DNA from: Corythucha ciliata
Lineage: Eukaryota; Arthropoda; Insecta; Hemiptera; Tingidae
Assembly: GCA_038030265.1 (NCBI GenBank)
Contig: CM075938.1
Coordinates: 45,935,189-45,999,188, forward strand
Reading direction: 5' to 3'
DNA: 64,000 nt
The notes beneath the pieces are model-generated. The model was not told the DNA's origin. It did not search any database and saw nothing but the letters and a program-made list of their open reading frames with translations. A program made the translations under genes and the position numbers. Shown in pieces: positions 57,475 through 64,000 of the stretch (the first letter of the stretch is position 1; each line of letters begins with the position of its first letter).

Positions 57475-57900
57475 AGAATATTAGGGTTAGTAACATCGTT
57501 ATAATATATACAAGGTGTACAATAATACAAATTAGATAAGTAGCCGTAGTTGCCTACGTTGTCAGTCATACCTTGTTGAGGTGTGTCCAAGACAGACCGG
57601 TTTCGCCTGTTCGGCATCTTCAGTGTTTGAACGTCACACAGCCACCAATCAAGAAACAGAAAATAACGGACTTTTTTGTCCAAACAACACCTGCAAAGTG
57701 AAGGGAACAGGGAAAACCCAGAGGGGGGGGGAGCGTACATAAGGGGACACACACACGACGGTAACTCAGTTTTCAGTAGACGTTCAAGCACTGAAGATGC
57801 CGAACAGGCGAAACCGGTTTGTCTTGGACACACCTCAACAAGGTATGACTGACAACGTAGGCAACTACGGCTACTTATCTAATTTGTAGTTTAGAATAAT
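57475..57900. repeat. Foldback repeat with two opposed hammerhead-like hairpins
   Basis: Long arms (57530-57637 and 57770-57893, nearly perfect inverse). Cores at 57595-57623 (minus: CTGAAGA..GAAAC..CGGTC, with a GUC and ACA/UGU flanking pairs) and 57791-57819 (plus: CTGAAGA..GAAAC..CGGTTT, GCA/UGU). The centre (57640-57765) is unrelated and contains a G-run. A reverse-transcriptase relic starts about 40 bp downstream. Confidence 0.65.
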
Positions 57901-57944
57901 TACTATTCAAGAGAAATTCAAAAAGCGGGCCGTGATGGCTAACT

Positions 57945-59400
57945 ATATCGTCCAATTTCTCTGTTATCGGTATTTGCCAAAATTATTGAGCTTCTGGCTA
58001 AGTCTTATCTTGTGCGGTACCTGGAGAGGCAGGGGAAGATCAGCGATAGACAGTACGGTTTTCGGAAAGGTAGAAGCACCGATGATGCAATTTGTTTCAT
58101 GACAAGGTCAATATTAAGTGCATTAGATGCGTTGGAAAAGGTAATACGTATATATCAGGATTTAGCCAAGGCTTTTGATACTGTTGAGCATTCAAAGCTG
58201 GTAAAAGCAGTAGAGGAAACAAGTGTTAACCGTGGTTTCATAAAGTGGACTGCGAGTTATCTAGAGGACTGATCCCACTTTACCAAAGTTGGAGAAGTTA
58301 CCAGTGAAAGCGAATTCTGCAGATGCGGTATTCCTCAAGGAACTGTCCCAGAGCCTATTTACATCATAGTATTCATGAATAGACTACTTAATATAGAGTC
58401 CGAAGGAGAATCAGTGCCTTTTGCCGGCGACAATGCCTTCATAATATCAGGAAAGTCTTGGGAGCATGCCGTTATAAGAGCTGAATCATGTCTGACCCAA
58501 GTGATCCATTGTCTCAAAGGTATATGGGTATGAAAATAAACTTGTCGAAAACAAATTTCGTAACTTTTGCGTTCAGAGAAAGTGACATTCCGCAGATCAG
58601 GAACCTAAAATGCCATGTCCCCGAGTGCCCAACCCGATCACCCGAGGGGGGTAGGGGGGGAGTAGGCCGAGTGAACAGCTAGCGGCAGTCTGTTACCTAG
58701 GTGTTGAAATTGATCAAAATACAAGATAGGACCGACATCTGAAAAAAGTGACATCTTCAATGAGGAAAATGATCTATGTGTGTAGGGAGTTGAGGAATTT
58801 CTTGGACATTGATAGGCGAAAAATGGGATATTATGCTCTCGTCCAATCACTCATGATCTATAGAGCATCTGGTAGGGAGGGGGGGTGCAGTGAGTCCCTT
58901 CTCAATGCACTATTCTTGACGTAGAAGCTATTAATCAAAGTTTTGCTAAAAAAAAAAAAAGATGAGATATTCGACGGAATCTCTCTTTAAGTATTTCGCG
59001 GTGCTCAGATTGAGAGAACTAATTAGCAAGCTTACCATAATTAAAACCTACAAAGACTTGCAAAGTAACCTTTTAAGATTTTTAGATGAGGGCAAAACGA
59101 GGACGAGTGGAAAATTTTTCGCTAAACTGCCCCTGCCGAAAAACGTATCACGGACAGCAAGCCCATGATTTACGGGGTGTAAAACTGTTCAATTCCCTAC
59201 CGTTAGAACTTCGTTCAGTACCTGACCTTCCAATGTTTAAGAGAAAGTTAGTTATCTTATTAAAATACTTTTTAATAAGATGGCAAACGCTACCATACCG
59301 AAAGAAGTTGTTGTTGCGGAAAATTGTACTGTTACGGTAACTACTTTTAATGATTTAATTCAATTCAATTCTGGAATATGTATTCAATTTTTCAATAAAC
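57945..59400 (+). pseudogene. LINE reverse transcriptase relic
   Basis: RT motifs in order: YRPISLLSVFAKIIE (about 57951), QYGFRKGRSTDDA, LAKAFDTVEHSKL (expected D-x-x-K-A-F-D), then after a stop at 58270-58272 CGIPQGTVPEPI, and FAGDNAFI where the catalytic Y/F-ADD is expected. NLSKTNFVTFAF and GVEIDQNT follow in other frames. The C-terminal block LRGVKLFNSLPLELRSV is at 59170-59220. Stops, frameshifts and loss of one catalytic Asp show it is dead. AATAAA near 59394. Confidence 0.75.
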
Positions 59401-59662
59401 TAAACTATTCATAATAATGTTCTAGTAGTTATGTATATTACCATTTTTCTCAATTTTATAGACGTGAATTAGCAGGTATGAATAAAAGCTTTTTCTCAAT
59501 TTTATCCTCGAATTTGCTCCCAGATACCCTTCACAGAGATGTCACACCTTTTAAAATAACCATTTTCAGGGGGTTTTCCTAATATTTAGAAGAAATTTCG
59601 TGGTTCTGGATCAATCATTCTTTGTTGTTATAAGCCTGAAAGCTTATGCTCACATCTTTGGA

Positions 59663-59663
59663 G

Positions 59664-59706
<43 letters not shown>
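59663..59706 (+). repeat. (ATT)n microsatellite
   Basis: About 13 ATT units. An A-rich CACAAAAA/CAACAA tract follows at 59941-60030 and makes a Lys/Asn-rich frame that is not a gene. Confidence 0.9.
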
Positions 59707-59707
<1 letters not shown>

Positions 59708-60604
59708 TTGTTTTAATTTGTGTACCTACTACAACAATCCTATTTTGAAGAGTAAACCCGCAAAATTAATTTATTCTTTTGTTTTTTGGTTGAGAAATGC
59801 GATACCCAAATCCACGAAATTTGTTTTCCTCTGGCATCTGACACCCGAATCAATGGCACGGGGATGTGAAGGTGCCAAACTAAAAATTTGGTTTTTCACT
59901 GTGCCAAACTTTATTGGTTTGAAAAGTCAGTTCCCGGTGATGAAAAAAAAAAAAAAAAACACAAAAAAAAACACAAAAAACACAAGAAAAAACACACACA
60001 AAAAAAAAAACTACAACAACAACAACAAGAGAAACGGATTTTCCAGGTCAGCTTCCAGATCATACCTACTACTGCTAGTTTCTAGGCCACATTGTCTTGT
60101 TTTCGGGTGATATTTTCTATTTCTTCGCAAGGTCACTTCGCCACATTGTTCCACTTTGCCAGTTTCTACTTTCTACAGGCCCCTTTGTTAGTTTGTAGAC
60201 AATTTTTGTCAGTTTGAGGATAAAACTGGTCATTTCCATCAATTTGGGACGAAAAAGGATCGTTTTCGCCAGGCAGGATACAGGATTTGCTCAAGGGACA
60301 GGTTTTAGAAATCGTGTGCTTCGCTCTACTAAAAATGGCTGTTAAAAATGTCTTGACAGCCATTTTTAGCTACCTAAAAATAGCTGAACTAGCTATTTCG
60401 ATTTATTCGATAGTTCTCCGTTTAGTTTGAGGTTTTTATAGAAACCTCAGTGAAATTTTTCTCATACCTGCACAGAAATTACATTAAGCCTAGATTAAAA
60501 TAATAATTGAGCAGAACAAAATAGTACATTATAATTTACTGGCGTTCTTCATAAATTGAGCAGACTGTTTTATCTTTGCGAATAAAAATTATCTGTCTAT
60601 CTAT

Positions 60605-61485
60605 CAATTTTAACCGTGGATTACCGCTTTGTGTCAATTTTAGTCGCGAATTTCAGCGCTTTTTCCAATTTGTGCTGCGAAGGAGCGTTTCATATATTTT
60701 ATTAGCGGATTAGCGCTTTCCTCAATATTGTTTCTGCGTTTTCTCAATTTTAGTCGCGAATCAGCTATTTTTCTTTATTTCTGCAGTGAGTTAGCATTTT
60801 TTTTTTTCACTTTTAGCAGTGAATTAGAGCTTCGCGTGTAGTTATAGACGAAAATTAGCACATTTCCTTAGTTACGCCAAATTAGTATTTTTGTCAATTT
60901 TAGCAGCGAATTAGTGATTTATTTCTACTTCCGATTATTAATTAGCGTTTTTTCTCAATTTTTCTTTATGACATACCTAGCTCTATTCCTCAATTTAGGC
61001 CCGCGGAGCTATGCCTTCAGAAACCACGAATTCTGGTATTTTCTCAATTTTAGCAAATAGCAACGAATTAGTATATTTTTCTGTCTATTTAGCAGTGAAT
61101 TAGACACTTTATCTCAATTTTAGACAGGAAGTAGCAATTTTTTCATTGTTATCCGTGAATTAGTGATTTTTCTACGTTTCAGTCTCAAATCAGTGCTTTA
61201 TCTCAATTTCAGCGGTGAATTATCGTTTTTGTTTCCCCCACATTATTTAGCCGAACGTGAATTAGCATCAATGTTGACTGTGACTTTCTCAGTTACGACG
61301 TGAATTAGCGTTTTTCTCCATCTTAGCAGCGTATTTGCGGTTTTTCTCAATTGTAGAGAATTAGCGTTTCACCTAATTTAATCTGCGAATTAGCGTTTTT
61401 CTCCATTTTAGCCGCGAATTTGCGCATTTTTTCTGCGATTGAGCGTTTTTTCCAACTATATCAGGAAAGTTACCCCGAGAAACCA
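60605..61485 (+). repeat. Satellite family A array (largest)
   Basis: Nearly 30 units of TTTTTCTCAATTTTAGC plus (A/C)GCGAATTAGCG; unit length varies about 26-40 bp. Confidence 0.78.
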
Positions 61486-61744
61486 GGAATTGGTGCTCTT
61501 AATTTCATCTTCAAATGGGCAGCTTTACTGACGTTTTGCTATTCCCGTTAAGTCAAGTTTGAAATTCTGTCAAAAATCCGGCACAAAATATTACATCCCG
61601 TTAAGAAAATCTTTCAAATAAGTAATAATCGCTATGGCGAGGAGGGGGAGGGGGCAGACAGACCCGGGTCCTTCTTCTGAGCCTAGGGGGGGGGGGGAAG
61701 GTTTTGAGTTTATGAATTTAGTAACGAAATTCCTAAAAAAAATC

Positions 61745-62165
61745 GCTCACTCGAGACTAAAATTGAGAAACATTTGCGAATTCGCGGTTTAAAGTGGTCT
61801 TTTTAAACGGCTAAAATTCAGGGAAACCACTGACGCACAGTTCATGGGGCAAGTTCGCGGCTAAAATTAAGAAAAAAGGGTATTTCATGATTAAAAGTGA
61901 AAAAAACGCATCTCATTTGCGGCTGATATGAAGAGAAACGCTAATTTAGGTCAAACAGAAGGAAAATATTGTGAAATCGGCAATTCACGGTTCCTAGAGG
62001 CAACATATTGTGCCTAAAGATGAGATAAATCACTAATTCATGGCCAGAATTTAATAAAACGCTGCTAAAACCGGAAAAAAGCGTTAATTCACAGCTAAAA
62101 TTAAAAAAATAGCTGTCATTTGCAGCTACAAAACCCTATTTGTAGCTAAAAATAAAAAATAAAAA
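61745..62165 (-). repeat. Satellite family A array, opposite orientation
   Basis: Units read GCGGCTAAAATTGAGAAA. The orientation flips relative to the 60.6 kb array, about 250 bp away across G-runs. Confidence 0.7.
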
Positions 62166-62505
62166 ATTTCGCTCCGGCAGCTGGCGGTCGGAAAGAGTGC
62201 ATTTCATTTTGTATACGGATACCCTAAGCCGTCCCAGAAGTAGTAATGTTGGGACCATGATTTGTTTCGTTTATGTTTGACCCTCCCGCGTACTGTTTGC
62301 TCTTTGTCACCCGCAGAGGAAACATATAGTTTGATTTGATCACATTCATCTTCTCGGCGAGTGACCTTTGACGCAAGTCTTTAAAAAGTTTATATTCTAT
62401 TTCATTCTTATTTATTTATTTATTTATTCTGTTTTCCTGTCATTACAATTTACTTATATTGTAAACATCGGCTAAAAGTGAAACAATCTAGAGAAGAGCC
62501 CGATA

Positions 62506-63651
62506 ATGGGCAGCGGTGATAACAATTCTTCTCAGCCACCAAAAAAAAAAAAAAAAATACCACGTACAGACAATTCGAGCTTATCGCCTTTCGCGTCTAC
62601 AAATAGATTTGCACCTCTCTCAGAAAAGTCAGCAAACGATGACCAAACTACGGAGATCGAAATGGCAAATGAATCCTCAACACAAGCAAATGAATCGGAC
62701 CCGCCGAAGCCACCACCTATATTCATCAAAAATGTAAACAATATAAATTCAGTCATAAAATACCTCAAAGAAAAAGCAACTGGGACTTTTCGTTTCCAGT
62801 CCTTGAACGATAAAGTAAAACTCTCGTTTGCAAATGTTAATGACTTCCGAAGCACCATCACATATCTAGACGGATCGGACGCCGAATATTATACATATCA
62901 ATTGAAAAATGAACGGAACTTCCGAGTCGTCATCCTAGGACTACACCCCTCGTCAGATGTCAACGAAATTAAAAAGGAGCTCGTGGAATTGGGATATTGC
63001 CCCGTCCAAATCATTTCTGTACTTCACCCCGTCAGCAAAACTCCCCTACCACTATTCTTTGTGGACCTTAAGCCTTCTCCTAAAAATCAAGAAATATATA
63101 GCTTGACCAGATTATACTACGGCGTGGTAAAAATTGAGCCTCCCAAGCCCAGGAGATCGGTGGTACAGTGTACTCGATGCCAAGGGTATAACCACACAAA
63201 AAACTACTGCCACCAACAACCCCGATGCGTCAAATGCGACCAATACCATCCTACGTCAGAATGCACCAAGCCACCGGACAGAGAACCCGTTTGCACAAAC
63301 TGCAAAGGGAATCATACTGCGAACTATAAAGGATGCCCTTACCACATCCAACTGCAACGATCAAAACCCCAATCTCTTCCACCACGAGTCGATCGATACA
63401 ATAATATTGAACAAATTAACCTAAACGAGAAACAGACACGCAAATCATACCAAGAAACACGCCCTAACGTCTCGTTCGCTGAAGTTTTGCACACAAATTC
63501 AAACTACTCGTCTCCCCAGAACCCTTTCAATACTGAGTCTCCATCTAGTCCGTTAAACCTCCTAATGAACAAAATTGACGCGCTGATGTCAACAACCCAG
63601 CTCTTGCTGCAAATCCTCTCACAAATCCTTCCCAAACTGATTTCCCCATGA
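62506..63651 (+). CDS. Jockey-type non-LTR retrotransposon ORF1 (gag-like nucleic-acid-binding protein)
   Basis: 381-aa frame. The N-terminal third is polar with a lysine run (about residues 13-17), then a PRE/RRM-like region. Three CCHC zinc knuckles follow at about residues 222-270: C-x2-C-x4-H-x4-C, C-x2-C-x3-H-x4-C and C-x2-C-x3-H-x6-C, as in arthropod Jockey-clade ORF1 proteins. The motif SVVQCTRCQGYNHT is typical. It binds element RNA in the ribonucleoprotein. The stop TGA overlaps the ATG of ORF2 (ATGA at 63648-63651), the usual compact ORF1/ORF2 junction. The frame is intact. The 5' UTR probably begins upstream, with no clear boundary seen. Confidence 0.85.
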   Translation: MGSGDNNSSQPPKKKKKIPRTDNSSLSPFASTNRFAPLSEKSANDDQTTEIEMANESSTQANESDPPKPPPIFIKNVNNINSVIKYLKEKATGTFRFQSLNDKVKLSFANVNDFRSTITYLDGSDAEYYTYQLKNERNFRVVILGLHPSSDVNEIKKELVELGYCPVQIISVLHPVSKTPLPLFFVDLKPSPKNQEIYSLTRLYYGVVKIEPPKPRRSVVQCTRCQGYNHTKNYCHQQPRCVKCDQYHPTSECTKPPDREPVCTNCKGNHTANYKGCPYHIQLQRSKPQSLPPRVDRYNNIEQINLNEKQTRKSYQETRPNVSFAEVLHTNSNYSSPQNPFNTESPSSPLNLLMNKIDALMSTTQLLLQILSQILPKLISP

Positions 63652-64000
63652 ACACCCATCAAATTAGACCACTAAAAGTCTGCACCTGGAAGCCGCGGTG
63701 TTTTAAACAAAATCCACGAGCTCCAACTCTATCTTGACTCGAAGGAAATTGACGTATTGCTGGTAACAGAAACAAAACTAACCCCCCAAGCTGTTTTTCA
63801 TATTCCGGGCTACAAATGCTACCGTGCCGACCACCCATCTGAGACACGTAAAGGCGGATCTCTGATTCTCATAAAATCAAACATATCGCACAACGAACTT
63901 CCATCCTATAATGAATCATACGCACAACTATCTCGTATAATAGTCAACTTGAACAGGATAGACTTACGAATAGGCTCTTTCTACTCAGCTCCCGAAAATA
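63648..64000 (+). pseudogene. Jockey-type ORF2, start of AP-like endonuclease, frameshifted, runs off window
   Basis: ORF2 opens at the ATG overlapping the ORF1 stop. After about 15 codons the frame changes near 63690-63695: the expected WNARG endonuclease motif is replaced by WK followed by RG in another frame. In the shifted frame the apurinic-endonuclease N-terminus is recognisable: NKIHELQ, then TETKLTPQ with the catalytic Glu, HIPGYKCYRADHP, and RKGGSLILIK. It would nick target DNA for target-primed reverse transcription. The small indel suggests this copy cannot make full ORF2. The reverse transcriptase lies beyond the window. Confidence 0.75.

Noticed and set aside
59646..60110. 154-codon frame with Leu and Lys/Asn runs
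   Set aside because: Created by the ATT microsatellite and an A-rich tract.

Overview
The window looks like nuclear DNA of an invertebrate animal, most likely an arthropod. The basis is spliced genes, an SLC6 neurotransmitter-type transporter, a Jockey-type non-LTR retrotransposon with three CCHC knuckles, a THAP/P-element-type transposase and many DNA transposons. I could not name the species. Host coding density is very low: one complete multi-exon gene, one single-exon secreted protease homologue and a few unassigned exon candidates. The rest is mobile-element debris and unusual degenerate tandem repeats.

Layout. 1-17.7 kb holds degenerate satellites, inverted-repeat elements, tRNA-derived SINEs, a PIF/Harbinger nuclease scrap, a 17-bp minisatellite, and a Harbinger-type MITE abutting a TTAA-flanked foldback element. 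18.0-18.95 kb (minus) encodes a trypsin-fold protein without a catalytic triad. 19-34.7 kb is repeats, MITEs and a few possible minus-strand exons. 35.68-38.16 kb (plus) is an intact 11-exon SLC6 gene predicted at 589 aa, with introns of 61-89 bp and a GC-AG first intron. 38,684-46,332 is a 7.65 kb segment with matching inverted ends and a perfect 8-bp duplication (GATGCCAC). Inside it lie a 701-bp Harbinger element, a five-exon broken P-element/THAP9-like transposase gene with a 1 kb foldback in one intron, and a 5'-truncated Jockey copy with its own target duplication. 47,946-49,657 is a Harbinger element (TAA duplication) split by a 1,002-bp hAT-like element. 52.7-54.7 kb and 60.6-62.2 kb are satellites. 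57.5-59.4 kb has a foldback with hammerhead-like hairpins followed by a dead LINE reverse transcriptase. 62.5 kb to the end is the 5' part of a Jockey-like element.

The most interesting signals are: (1) six small hairpins in four sequence families sharing a hammerhead-like layout (CUGAAGA-type box, short stem with compensatory changes, GAAAC box, and a GUC in five of the six); (2) three satellite families of roughly 28-36 bp period that share a TTCGCG-containing core; (3) a deep transposon nesting record in which insertion order can be read from intact target duplications.
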